A stretch of DNA of 64,000 bases from Seiridium cupressi (taxonomy: Eukaryota; Ascomycota; Sordariomycetes; Amphisphaeriales; Sporocadaceae), in the NCBI GenBank assembly GCA_036674765.1, contig JARVKI010000001.1:930001-994000 (forward strand), in the 5' to 3' direction. Each line of letters opens with the position of its first letter. Within the stretch, counting starts at the first letter, position 1. The notes under the pieces are model-generated. The model did not search any database. It saw only the letters and a list, made by a program, of their open reading frames with translations, and was not told the DNA's origin. Below, piece after piece: positions 1 through 10,602 of this stretch. Made by a program: the position numbers and the translations under genes.

Positions 1-705
1 TAGTTCTTTCGCTTCGCACATTCCGGATTGGTAATATCGGTACTGGGGTTTACCAGCATGGACCCTTGCATCATGATCCAAAGTTCCTCGACTTGGATAC
101 AGCCTGCCACGTTCTTACCACCATAGAATCCCGTCAATCCTCGTGCGGCTCAGTGTCGCGGGTCAGTAAACGCGGGCGTACTGGTACATGGTCGCCCGAG
201 CCACCGATTCTACATCCCACTTGTTCAAGTAGAGAGGGAGGATAACAAGTACTTGCAAGCATTATTAGCCCAACCGTTTTGGTGTGGTGCAAGTGCATTT
301 GCTAGCTCATCGTGCTTCACCACCACCACCAGATACTAGGCCCGGCCGCCTCTCCCTGAACCTTATGGAAGCACCCGGCGTTTGCAGCTGTCTTCTGTGC
401 GCATCGAGACCGCAACCGCTATCATCACGCCAATAGACTGGCCCTCCGGCTGCATACCCACCGGATGTCATGGCGTTGTGGACAAGCACGCCCCCGGTCC
501 TGGCCTATTATCGAATGCCTTGCTTATGTATGACCCAGGATCCTGGTTTTTCAATGCCTCCGTTCCCTCTCACCCTTCCTTCTCGACACAGTTGATCCCC
601 TCGTTTTAAGTGTCTTCCTGCCTCGACGGCCTCTTGTTGACGAGTATCCCTGTCTCTCGCTGTACTTGTCTTTCATTCGTTTCGACAACACTTGTCGTCC
701 CCAAC
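1..705. other. Upstream region of the GT2 gene
   Basis: No convincing coding region. Short ORFs in this stretch have random-looking composition. The last 100 bases or so are pyrimidine-rich and end in a CCAAC context before the ATG at 706, so they are probably the 5' leader of the glycosyltransferase gene. Confidence 0.5.
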
Positions 706-3582
706 ATGGGCCTCAAGTCGTACTTCGCTCCGGGAAAGGGGAGCAAGAAGGAGGGCGCAAAGAAAGGGCATGAAAAGAAGGCATCCAAAGCCGGCAACAC
801 AACCGTCATGGCCGATCTGACGCCTTCTGGACAGCAAGATGCTTCACTGGCCGGGCCAACCCCCGTTCCCGGCTCAACGCCTGGAGTTCTGACCCCTGGC
901 AGTCATGCAACTCCGTATGGCTCACGGCCAGCATCCGTCTACTCTCGCCGTTCGGTGTATCCGGCAGGTGATTTTCGTAACTCGGCGCGAGAGAGCTTGC
1001 TTGATGTAAAGTCGGATGTGATGTGCAATTGGTTATACCAACGACAACTAGAGAAGCAGTATGTGACTGGTATGCTCCCTGGCGAGGGAGTCGTCATCAA
1101 GAAAGGGAAGAACAACTATGCCTGCTGCCCGCCACAACTTCGGGAGCTTCCAGGGAGCCTATACGATATGGCCATGGAGCTCAACGTCAGGGTATGTCGT
1201 CTCGTAAAGAAGTGTAGAATTGATCGTCGCTAACAAATCCTGAAGTGTGCCATGACGGTGAACACTCGAGTCATCAATGTCATTCTGAATTCGAGGAGGA
1301 CAGCATTCGATTATATTCCGCTGCCTGACGGTCTCCGATTACAGGTGCTTGCCACTATGGCCGAGCTTCCACGGTGCCAAAAACATCATTTCGCCGCCTT
1401 CATCCAAGATGCCGGCATCCTCGTTGTTTGGGAGGATGAGCCTAAGAAGCTACTTTTGAGAGCAGAGGCTATAGAAAGGCAGCTGATGAAAATGATATGG
1501 GGCACTGGCGAGGATGACGAGGACGATGATGGAGACGAGAAGAATCCTGTCGAGGTTGGCGTCTCGGCCGTCGACCTTGAGGCCGCCCTCGAGAACGAGA
1601 CGAGAAAAACTAAGCTCACCAGCCCGATGATCGTCGCCACGACATTGGCGCTCACAATCACTTGCGTTGGGCTGGGCATTCGAAACCTCGTCTACGAGAT
1701 CGCAACGGATGGCTCGTACATCCGCCTCGCGCTCATCGTTGTCATACCCGTTCAGGTCTTTGTCTCTCTGTTCTTCTTCCAGACCATCATTGGAAACTTA
1801 TTCGAAGTCTTTGGGCCTATCTCTGCCGTGGACAAGAACTCCAAATTCTACTCTGGAAAGGCACCTAAACGTTTAGATCGAAACTTCACTACCCTGCCGC
1901 ATGTTACGGTCCAGATGCCGGTCTACAAGGAAGGTCTAAGCGGTGTCATCCGGCCTACCATCCAGTCAATCAAGCAGGCTATTTCTACGTATGAGATGCA
2001 AGGCGGCACAGCGAATGTCTTTATCAATGACGACGGTATGCAACTGATCCCCGAAGAGCAGGCCGAGGCCCGCCGAGAATTTTACGAAGAGAACAACATC
2101 GGTTGGGTGTCTCGTCCCAAGCACAACCCGAAGCCTGAAGAGGGCGAAAGTGTGTTCTTGCGCCGCGGAAAGTTCAAGAAAGCATCCAACATGAACTACG
2201 CCCTGATGGTCAGCAACCGCGTCGAGGATAAGCTACTGCAGATCCAACGCACTCCCAACTGGACCCAAGAAGAAGAAAATGCCGCCTACGATCAATGTCT
2301 CTCCGAAATTATCCAAGAGGACGAAGGCCAAACATGGGCTGAAGGTAACATTCGTGTCGGTGACTATATTCTCATCATCGATTCGGATACCCGTGTACCG
2401 GCGGACTGTCTGCTGGATGCCGTTAGCGAAATGGAACAATCACCCGAGGTTGCCATTCTTCAGTTCACTTCGGGTGTCATGAAAGTCAGTACATCCTTCT
2501 TCGAAAATGGTGTCACCTGGTTTACCGAGCTCATCTATTCCGCCATTACCTTCTGTGTTGCCAATGGAGATGCCTGCCCCTTTGTAGGCCATAATGCCAT
2601 GTTGCGATGGTCAGCCATTCAAGATGCGGTCGCCTACCAGGACGAGGACGGCTACGAAAAGTTCTGGTCCGAGTCTCACGTGTCCGAGGACTTCGAGATC
2701 TCATTGCAGCTTCAATGCGCCGGCTATACCCTTCGTTTCGCAGCTTATACTGGTGATGGATTCCAAGAGGGCGTGTCACTCACTGTGTATGACGAGCTGG
2801 CCAGATGGGAAAAGTATGCCTACGGTTGCAACGAGCTGTTGTTCCATCCTCTTCGCTACTGGATCATCCGTGGGCCCTTCACGCCTCTCTTTAGGAAGTT
2901 CCTCTTCTCGTCCATAGGCCTGCCCAAGAAGATTACTATTCTCGCCTACATCGGAACATACTATGCCATTGGTGCTGCCTGGCCACTCACTGTTCTCAAC
3001 TACTTCATCTCCGGCTGGTTCTTTGGACTTTTGGACAAGTACTACCTCGATTCGTTCGCCATCTACATCTCCATCATCGTTGTTTTCACTGGGTTCGGCA
3101 ACTTTGCTCTTTCCATCCTGCGATACCGTCTCAACCAACAGGGTCTGCTCGCAGCTTGTAAGTTACTGCCCCTGTCCCAAGACTCTTCATGCTCGTAACA
3201 TATACTTATATACGTACTTCTAGTCTGGAACAACATCAAGTGGATTCCCATGTACTCCATCTTCCTTGGCGGCCTGCAGCTCCATGTGTCGCAGGCTCTC
3301 CTATCGCATTTCTTCGGAGTTGAGATGAATTGGGGTGCTACCGCGAAGGAAGTCGAGGACGTCAACTTTGTCGAGGAAATCCCGCGTCTGCTGAAGCGCT
3401 TCAAGGGTACCTTCTTCTTCGTATTCCTCATGACGGCCCTGATGATCTGCGGTGCCCTCGTCTTCCCCTACCAGTGGCGCATTCGCGACTTTGCCGCGAT
3501 CTGGCCACTTGCCAGCTGCACAGTGACGCATTTCTTGTTACCAGTTGCGCTCAATCCCGCGTTGATGGTGTTCGCCTGGTAA
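706..3582 (+). CDS. Type-2 membrane glycosyltransferase (chitin/hyaluronan-synthase-like GT2)
   Basis: Three exons, 706..1191, 1246..3157 and 3224..3582, give 918 aa. The introns start GTATGT and GTAAGT and end AAG and TAG, and all joins keep frame. The protein has a basic, disordered N-terminus, two membrane segments at about residues 290-350, a cytosolic GT2 domain, and several C-terminal membrane segments. Visible catalytic motifs are DSD at 541-543 and the Glu-Asp pair at 643-644 in SEDFEISLQ. The position of the processive QxxRW motif reads LRYW (698-701). The family makes extracellular or wall polysaccharide at the plasma membrane. Overall it resembles the fungal GT2 proteins described in Zymoseptoria and Fusarium as needed for hyphal growth on solid surfaces; that assignment is from memory of the family, not from a search. 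It is not a canonical chitin synthase, because the chitin synthase signature blocks are absent. Confidence 0.85.
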
Positions 3583-4616
3583 CGCATTTCTACTATGATT
3601 TTTAGTTTTAATTAGACTTGGGTAAACGGTTGCTCTCTCGTTGAAGGATATATACACCTGAACACATAATGTTTAAGAACAACTCGGGTCTGCTTCATGT
3701 TAGGTGTTTAAATGGATATCGTCAGGACTGGATAGACGCTCGTTCGCATATGAGACGAGGAGGGGTTTGGGGATAGGAAAGGTGCATGGATTATAGTGGG
3801 CCGGTTCTCTTTTTTCACTTATCTTACGAATATATACTATTTCGCCCTCCACTCGTTCTTAGTCCACCTTAAATTTTTCGGTAGACGTGGTAGAGATTAT
3901 CGCTGTGCCCTTGCTATCATGAATATTCCACTCTACTTGGTTTTTGAAAGATATAGTCTATTCGTCCACTAGACTTGACGACGAGCAGGAAGTGAGTTGG
4001 GTCAGTAACTAGCTACCTTAAGCACCAACTACATTAACTGCCTACATAGTGCTAGGTTGGCTGGACAGGTCAACCTAAAGATGTGCAGCCCAGCACGCAA
4101 TCTGTTAGGTAAAGTCGTAACCCAAAAAAGCCGCACAAGACATTGTAACCTGCAACCTTGACAAAGAGAAACGTGCCAGTCTGAGAATCATGGACGCTAC
4201 GAAAACGTCAGCTGCCACACATGAAAGTCGATGTGACGGGGATGGAGCCCCGGCTCTCAACCGCTAGCTCCCCACCGCTGTACACTGGGCGGGTTGCAGC
4301 GGATCTGATTCACGCTGGGGGTGGTCAAAGTCACCCTGGACCCGTCTCCAATTGCTGCTCCCCATTCCCACTTCTCAGCCCGCCTCTACCTCCCTTACAC
4401 AGTATACGTCTCCGGTTTAGGAGAGGAAGGAAGCTCTCGTCTTCTGTTCGTTCTGCCCGGCCACGACCTGCCCCTGCGGATAAAGACAGATACGTTTCCG
4501 GGGAAGAATCTCGCATCCAATGTGTTTATGATTTCTGGCTGCTACTTTGTGCTTGCGTTCTTGTCTTTCCTTCCTGCTATCTTGTGCTTACCTTACGTCA
4601 CCTAAACGACACCACA
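3583..4616. other. Intergenic: GT2 3' region and F-box-like gene promoter
   Basis: No gene is seen. The first half is AT-rich, as in a fungal 3' UTR. The frame of the next gene is open back to an ATG at 4221, but that extension is low-complexity and the ATG at 4617 has the better context (CACAATGG), so the stretch is treated as leader. Confidence 0.45.
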
Positions 4617-6216
4617 ATGGCTGTCTTTGTAGACCTCGACGACGACGAGGAGTCGCCCACCCTGCAACAGCAGCACGGGTACAATCACGCCACACATGGG
4701 AAGCCCGAGTGGAATGGCCATCACTCCGCCCGGCAGGCAGCTGCTGCAGGCTCAGAGCACGGCCACGCGGAGGCGGAACAGAATGAGCTCTCTAGCAGCA
4801 TCGGCAATGACTCGACTCCCGGCCAGAATATATTTAGGAATGCAATGACAGAGGCTCTCGGATGCTATCCGTAGGCTGGCACCCCAACTTGCTTTTCATC
4901 CTCCTCTGTTTCAACACCAAGCTCCCCCGTTGGCCGCGAGGTCGAGGGTGCGAGTCAAGACTAACACAAGGCGCAGAGTTGCGATGGCTGTTGCTTCGTC
5001 TCTTGACCTCATCTCGCTCGACAACCTGTCTCGAACCTGCCGCCAGATCCACGTATCCCTCCTGCAGTATCGCAGCCCGCTCAAGTTGCACAGCCTACAC
5101 TGCATCAACGAGGATGTTGCCCTAGACCCCGATGACACACTACGCTATCGTGCGAGGGCCGGCAACTGGTTTTACATGGAAGATGTCGGGCGATCTGGTG
5201 GTAACTACAACGGGAAAAGTGGACAGTGCGCTAGAGACATGGTTGCAGAGTGTAGACGCTGCGCAAGTGTCGTCTGTCGGGTGAGTGTTGACATGTGCAG
5301 GGGAGGGTGTAAAGAGGACCGTTGCTGAAGAAGAGCATGTAGAACTGCGCCATCAAACCGCCGGCTCCAATCGTGCTGCGAGATAGACACCGCCGCCTGT
5401 GTATTCCTTGCTCCAAAGCACCGATCGGCACTCTTGCGAAGCCCCTATTGCGCCCAGAGACATCGATTGATGCCGACATTATGAAACGAGCCATGTGCAC
5501 ATGCCAGATCGAAGGAGTCTGGCTCTGCCAGCCTTGTGGAAGGAGCATTAGAGGAGCAGATCATGACTATCAGTCGTACGAACCCACATATCCCAGACCC
5601 CTACTCCCTTCTCTCTCTACGCCGAAAGCTACTGACGACAGGCCGTAGGATATGGCGCTGGCGTAACCAATACGGCGACATAATTGGCGGCCTGGGAACT
5701 GGCATTGGCGACGGCGACCGTGGCGTGATCTGCGGCCGGGACAGCGAGTGCTGCGCGTCTAAAGAGCGTGAGCACGAGACCGACTGCGATGCCGCCGATG
5801 CACGAGAGCATGTCATATCAAATCCGGGTACACCACCTCCTGCCAATCCGCATCCCTTCCAGTCTTGGATGACTAGCAACAGTGCGTATAGTCCCACACC
5901 GTCCCCTTCTTCATCTCCTGACTCCCGACGGACACCGTCCCCATCGCATCTCGGGCCGGGCTACTCGCGTCACGAGATCGAAGGGATAGGTGGTGTGGTA
6001 AAGACGAAGAAGCTGAGCATGATACGTGTCGGCGCTTGCGTACCGGAGTGGGAGGATGAGAGGAGTAAGGGTGAAATTCTCGGCAGGGAAGTCTCTGGCT
6101 GTGCTAGGAGCTGGTGCGGATGGTGCTGGAGGGTGATACCAGGAAAAAAGGATTTCGAAAAAGGGGCACAGGCCAAGGGAAGCAGTAGTCTTCCTACGGT
6201 TAAGGCTGATGCTTAA
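4617..6216 (+). CDS. F-box-like, cysteine-rich conserved fungal protein
   Basis: Four exons: 4617..4870, 4977..5280, 5343..5575 and 5649..6216, giving 452 aa. Branch points CTAAC and TACTGAC lie just before the first and third acceptors, and every join keeps frame. Residues about 85-125 carry a degenerate F-box-like helix pair (LDLISLDNLSRTCRQ). Next comes a block rich in Cys pairs (CRRC, CRNC, CIPC, CTC, CQPC) at about 165-265, which looks like a zinc-binding fold, then a conserved WRWRNQYGD/GDRGVICGRD stretch and a Ser/Pro-rich tail ending in CGWCWRV. An F-box would suggest an SCF ubiquitin-ligase substrate adaptor, but this is inference because the F-box is weak. The protein looks like a conserved filamentous-ascomycete family with no assigned function. 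Confidence 0.75.
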
Positions 6217-6725
6217 GCCTGCAGCGTATAATAGATGACGAGCTTCGGCTATATGTTAGCGAGAGAGGAGCATTAACCACGGGCACGAGGGGAACGGCTC
6301 ATTCCGAACGCAATGCGCTGAAAGTGTGCTTTAAAATTTGTTTCAAAATATACAAAAGATTGTGGCCCTTTGGCATATCCCATTGGACCTGGTATTGTAA
6401 CATCGGTAATGTACAGTGAAGAGGGGATTAGTATCCGGCAGATATGCTGCCATGCCTGTACCATGGATTGTCTGGAATCTCCCAAAACGCCACGTTTGGC
6501 AAATGCCAGATGCTTTTCGGTACCCTTTCTCCTTGATATGTTGCGTGTCCGCTCAGGGACGTTGCTGTACACTTGACACAGCTTTCGTACATCCTCACCA
6601 ACCGCTCCCCGGGTTTCCGTCCATTGAACCATATGGTACACAACGACAAGGGCTTGTTGACTTCCGCCCCTCCGTATCTCAAGATCCTCGGAGTCGTCCA
6701 GCGCCTGCTCCTCAGCATATCCTTA
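6217..6725. other. Convergent intergenic region
   Basis: Tail-to-tail spacer between the F-box-like gene (+) and mL58 (-). ORFs on both strands here have no recognisable protein character. It probably holds the two 3' UTRs. Confidence 0.4.
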
Positions 6726-7325
6726 CTATAACTCGCTCCTTCCAAGCATAATCTTCCTCTTTTGCCGCTCCTCCCTGGCCTTGGTCCGAATCGGGCCCCA
6801 TCTTGCCTTGATGGCCTCCAGTCTCGCTTTCTCGCTGGCCTTGTGCTCGGGGCTCGCCTTGCAGCACATCATGACGAACCAATTGGTGCAGTTGAACTTC
6901 TTGGCCAGTGCCACCACGCTCCACTTTGCCGGGTCCAGCGCTCTGAGGGTACGCATCTCCTCGACCTGCTCCTTCGTCACGCTGTACTTTGGCGGCACAA
7001 ACCCACCATTTGGTGCGGTTCCCACGGTTGGTGCGAGCGCCGACCCCAAGGATGTTGAGCTTGCGCGGATAAGCTGTGTGAGGTTGGCTTGACGGCGAGG
7101 ATCGGACCGTGGGAGGAATTTAAAGGGCGTGTGGTATACAGAGGGCGCGGAGGAGGGCGGGTTGAAGATTATGTGGTCCGAATTTGTGTGATTAATGAAG
7201 GACGGGTGAGGGGCAATCTTCAGAGCTTTTTTCGTCCGTCCTGTAGTCGCTTGTGTTCGTTTCGCGGTGAGAGGAAGAGAGGAGGCGAGCCGCCGCAGTG
7301 GTTGGAGGACGGGACGCTCCATCAT
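6726..7325 (-). CDS. mrpl20: Mitochondrial large-subunit ribosomal protein mL58 (Mrpl20 family)
   Basis: Single exon, 199 aa. It is a fungal-specific component of the mitochondrial large ribosomal subunit. The N-terminus (MMERPVLQPLRRLAS) is basic and free of acidic residues after the first few positions, as in a mitochondrial presequence. The family core is the helical segment after residue 110: a short KEQVEEMRTLRALDP helix, then KWSVVALAKKFNC and a Lys/Arg-rich C-terminal helix, a helix-turn-helix-like shape seen in mL58 homologues. Length fits the family (about 190-200 aa). The start could be either of two adjacent ATGs. Alternative: another small basic mitoribosomal protein; mL58 is favoured because of the order of motifs. 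Confidence 0.8.
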   Translation of the reverse strand: MMERPVLQPLRRLASSLPLTAKRTQATTGRTKKALKIAPHPSFINHTNSDHIIFNPPSSAPSVYHTPFKFLPRSDPRRQANLTQLIRASSTSLGSALAPTVGTAPNGGFVPPKYSVTKEQVEEMRTLRALDPAKWSVVALAKKFNCTNWFVMMCCKASPEHKASEKARLEAIKARWGPIRTKAREERQKRKIMLGRSEL

Positions 7326-9501
7326 GTGTGTATGTAGTAGTAGTGTGGCGAGCGCGGCGCTCCCTTGCGAGAAAGAGTGACGGGGTGCTTAGGCCGGATG
7401 AAGGGCAAGAGGGAGAGGATCAAGGCGACAGTAATCTCAACTGCGAAATCGCCGGGCGTGTTGTCGAGATTGGGGGCGTGCGAGCCTCGGAAGTCACCAG
7501 CACGCTCAGGAGCTCATAGCTTTATCCAAGTATCGAGTCGATACCAAAATTCTACAGTACCAGACTACGACGGACGAGCACTTTTTCCGGTCAGGGGGTG
7601 CTCGCGTCGGTCACGTGGGCAGGGGCAGTCGAGGCCTGTCGCGTGTTGCCCCACTCGTCGTCGGGATCGACACGAGCAGAACCCCGAAGGGCCAGATTCA
7701 AGAAGATGGAAGAGGCCCAAACTCCCCTCTTTGTGACGTATCCCCTGATTAAGCTTTTGGGCTTTGGGGTTTCATGTGGATGGAATACGCATAATGTCAT
7801 GTCAGGAACACTCTTCCTCTTGAGCGAGCCAGAACATGGCAGCATTGCCGGTCCGAGGTGCAGTGAAAAGAAGCGCGGGAAATGCAGCCTTTGGAGGCAG
7901 TAATCGCTGTCTTGTGGTGTTTTTGTGCATGTTCGTACTATTCATCAAACACAGCTTTGCATGAAACGAAGGCCTCCCGTATATGATCGTCAGGGTTCAC
8001 GATGGGGGGTTGTTTCTCAAGCACGGATGATCTTATTGCAGGCAGCGCAATAGGTTGCATCTCAGGTCAAGCCGTTAGAACTGGCACCCAGTCGCCAAAG
8101 AGCCTGCATGGGGATGGCTCGGCACGGGCTGTGTAAGGCAGTCTCGGTCATCCTCTTACTTATTTCGAGCAGCATGGATTGATTGATTGCATTGATTTAT
8201 GCGAACGGCAGCGGACAAGCCCAATCATGGAGCGTCGTCATGGGCTTCCTATTGGGCCGACACTTTGTCCCCAGTGATAGCCGTGACCAACATTAAGGGT
8301 TGTGGTTCCTGAACTTGGAAACGGCCATTCCCCCATTAGACGCAGCAAACAGGATCTCCTCTTTCAACGATCGTCATCTGGCCTCTGCGCAGGGGAGTCT
8401 GCGTCCCATGCCTCCAACTTAAATAGACCGGACAGCCCATTGTCTCGTTGTTCCTGTCGCTCGGGATTACTCATCCATAGGCCGATCCATCTCACGACAC
8501 ACTGCAGCAGCCGACTCCGCCTTGTTCTTAAGCTCTTACTGTGCTTCCGTGGCTTGCTGATCACAAGCAACCAACCTTCAGGCGCTGCATAACAAATATT
8601 CGAACTCAAACAAATTGAGTTAGTTGCTCTTGGAGACCAGTATTGACTCGGCCTTAAATCAACCCTCCCAAAGGGTGTCTCGATTACTACTTGGCGACGC
8701 CCAGCAATACATACCCCGACTTATTCGCTGCACAGCTCGTGCCCGTCCTGCCGAACAACGCTACCCGCTTCCGTGAAGGACAAGATCTCAACCCGACTAG
8801 GTCTTAATTGGTAGTGCGCTCTTCGAGGTCGTCCCGAAGGCTTCTTGGAAGACTGCGCAAGCCTTGGTGACCCCTTGAAATCACTATTCCTCCCCTTCGA
8901 CCGGCTCGGTCTTGTCTTCGCTAGACGCAAAAAACTCTCGTCGCACCTGGGCTTTCGAGGTGCAAGCTTTACGACTTGGACTTTTGCCAGTCGCGGCCGC
9001 CACCAGACACAGTCTATCGCTTTCCGTACTTGTACCGACGCCAATCCTGGGCCAGTTCCATCAGAGCACCACCAACAGTTTGTCTGCCGAAAAGCTTAGC
9101 ACTTGCAGCTTCCAGAGTTTCGACCAGAAATCGCCGCGGCTGACAATTGCGCACTGGTCTCCTGGCCCTACGAACCATCGAAAGGTAGGTCCTCCAATCT
9201 TGCACTGAGTTTACGGTCGCGAAGAGAAAAGGGGCAAACGCCCACATGTCGCATCTTTCTTCAGTTGCACGCCCCCATATATTTGCCTGTCTGGCATACG
9301 GAAGTGCCGCGTACAGCGTTGAATGCTTCCCCCACATCCGCCGGCTCACCGTTCTGATAGCGGGCCTCACTGCTCTTATTGTCACACCCGTCTTTTTTCT
9401 TGGACCTTTGCTTACTTTAACGGACTTAGCTGTCAAACCCTTAAGAAGCCCCCAATTTCGGCTTCGGCACAGTTAGAGTTCAATCGAGCGCGCTTGCCAC
9501 G
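7326..9501. other. Divergent intergenic region with probable long 5' leader
   Basis: No coding gene supported. The region separates mL58 (-) from the disordered-protein gene (+). A possible 5' UTR intron for the downstream gene can be drawn from GTAGGT at 9185 to TTTAACGGACTTAG ending at 9429, with a branch-like TTAAC. Several short upstream ORFs occur in 8300-9480. All of this is tentative. Confidence 0.35.
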
Positions 9502-10602
9502 ATGAGCCTCGCACCAGCAGCGGATATCCAAAAGAGCTCAGCTCCTAGCTTGACTGAAACGACTTCAACCTCGGGATCCACACCGACCCTGAAGGAGAGG
9601 GACGCGGAGAACGATACCAAGACTAAGAAGCGGAGTCTTTTCGGGTTCGGAAAGAAGAAGACTGAGACCAAGACCAGCAGTGCTCTTGGTGGTACCGAAA
9701 CTTCCTCGACGGCCGAAGCCAGCCTCCCGAGCCCTCCGCACACTCAGGACGCATCGCAGTTCTCCTCAAGACGATCGACGCAGACGTCGCCAGGCCCGAT
9801 GGACGCCCCGCACAGAATACCCTCGTCGCCAGGACGGGGCATCTACTCATCTTCTCCGCACCTTGCCTCCCCAGCTGGGTCCCAAATTTTCGAGAGAGAT
9901 GTCCAAGAAAGTGCCGTTGTCATGCCCAACTCACCGGCTATCCCTTCCCACATTCAAGTCGAGAACCATATTCCTCCTGCACTCGACGCGACATCGGAGG
10001 CCATCACCGACGGTCATCTCAACCCTGACAGCGTGGAGATCGTTACCCATGCTTCTCACCAACCTGCCGCTGTAACTGTTACGGGTGCTACTCCTTACGA
10101 GACACAGTCGAGTGCCTCTTGGGTAGACGAACTACAGTCACTTGCGGAAACTGAGGAAGCTACTTCAAACTACGGGAATCTGGATGCTGCGGACGTCAGG
10201 CGTCTCAGCTTTATTTCCTTCGCCGATGTCGTTCAGGCAGAACAAGGCGCCCACGGCGCTGCGGCCAGCAGCCGAGATTCTATGCACCTTGCCGGTCTAA
10301 CCTCGCTTTCTTCTAGCGGTGTCAATCGCTCTCCTTCGCCAGTCCGGTCTCCCATCTCGTCTCAAGGGCCAGAAACATCGCCCCCGACAAGCAAATCTGG
10401 TTCTGTCAAGGGATTGGACCTCTCCCCGACGCGCAAGCCCCTAGGCAGTCCTACTTCTACTCAGCATAACCTGGTTGTGGGCACCAGCAGTGACCTAAAT
10501 ATTGAGACCATGTCCCAGGCGTTGAGACGAACAGGCAGTGCTGATCTTAGTGTTCATCGTAGCTTACCTGTCAGTCCCATCGAGGGGTCATCTCTCCGAT
10601 GA
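9502..10602 (+). CDS. Conserved disordered fungal protein of unknown function
   Basis: Single exon, 366 aa. The ATG at 9502 follows an in-frame leader in the context CCACGATGAG. The N-terminus has a basic patch (KKRSLFGFGKKK) at about residues 35-55. The rest is Ser/Thr/Pro-rich with SP and SPxR repeats typical of phosphorylated, disordered regions. Two more ordered blocks are visible: IPSHIQVENHIPPALDATSEAITD near 150-175 and SWVDELQSLAE followed by RRLSFISFADVVQAE near 205-250. These look like short conserved binding motifs. No catalytic domain or membrane segment is visible. I recognise this pattern as shared among filamentous ascomycetes but know no assigned function. Confidence 0.65.
   Translation: MSLAPAADIQKSSAPSLTETTSTSGSTPTLKERDAENDTKTKKRSLFGFGKKKTETKTSSALGGTETSSTAEASLPSPPHTQDASQFSSRRSTQTSPGPMDAPHRIPSSPGRGIYSSSPHLASPAGSQIFERDVQESAVVMPNSPAIPSHIQVENHIPPALDATSEAITDGHLNPDSVEIVTHASHQPAAVTVTGATPYETQSSASWVDELQSLAETEEATSNYGNLDAADVRRLSFISFADVVQAEQGAHGAAASSRDSMHLAGLTSLSSSGVNRSPSPVRSPISSQGPETSPPTSKSGSVKGLDLSPTRKPLGSPTSTQHNLVVGTSSDLNIETMSQALRRTGSADLSVHRSLPVSPIEGSSLR

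Noticed and set aside
2776..3138. 120-aa open frame antisense to the GT2 gene
   Set aside because: Shadow of the strong codon bias of the sense exon, which has clear domain content.
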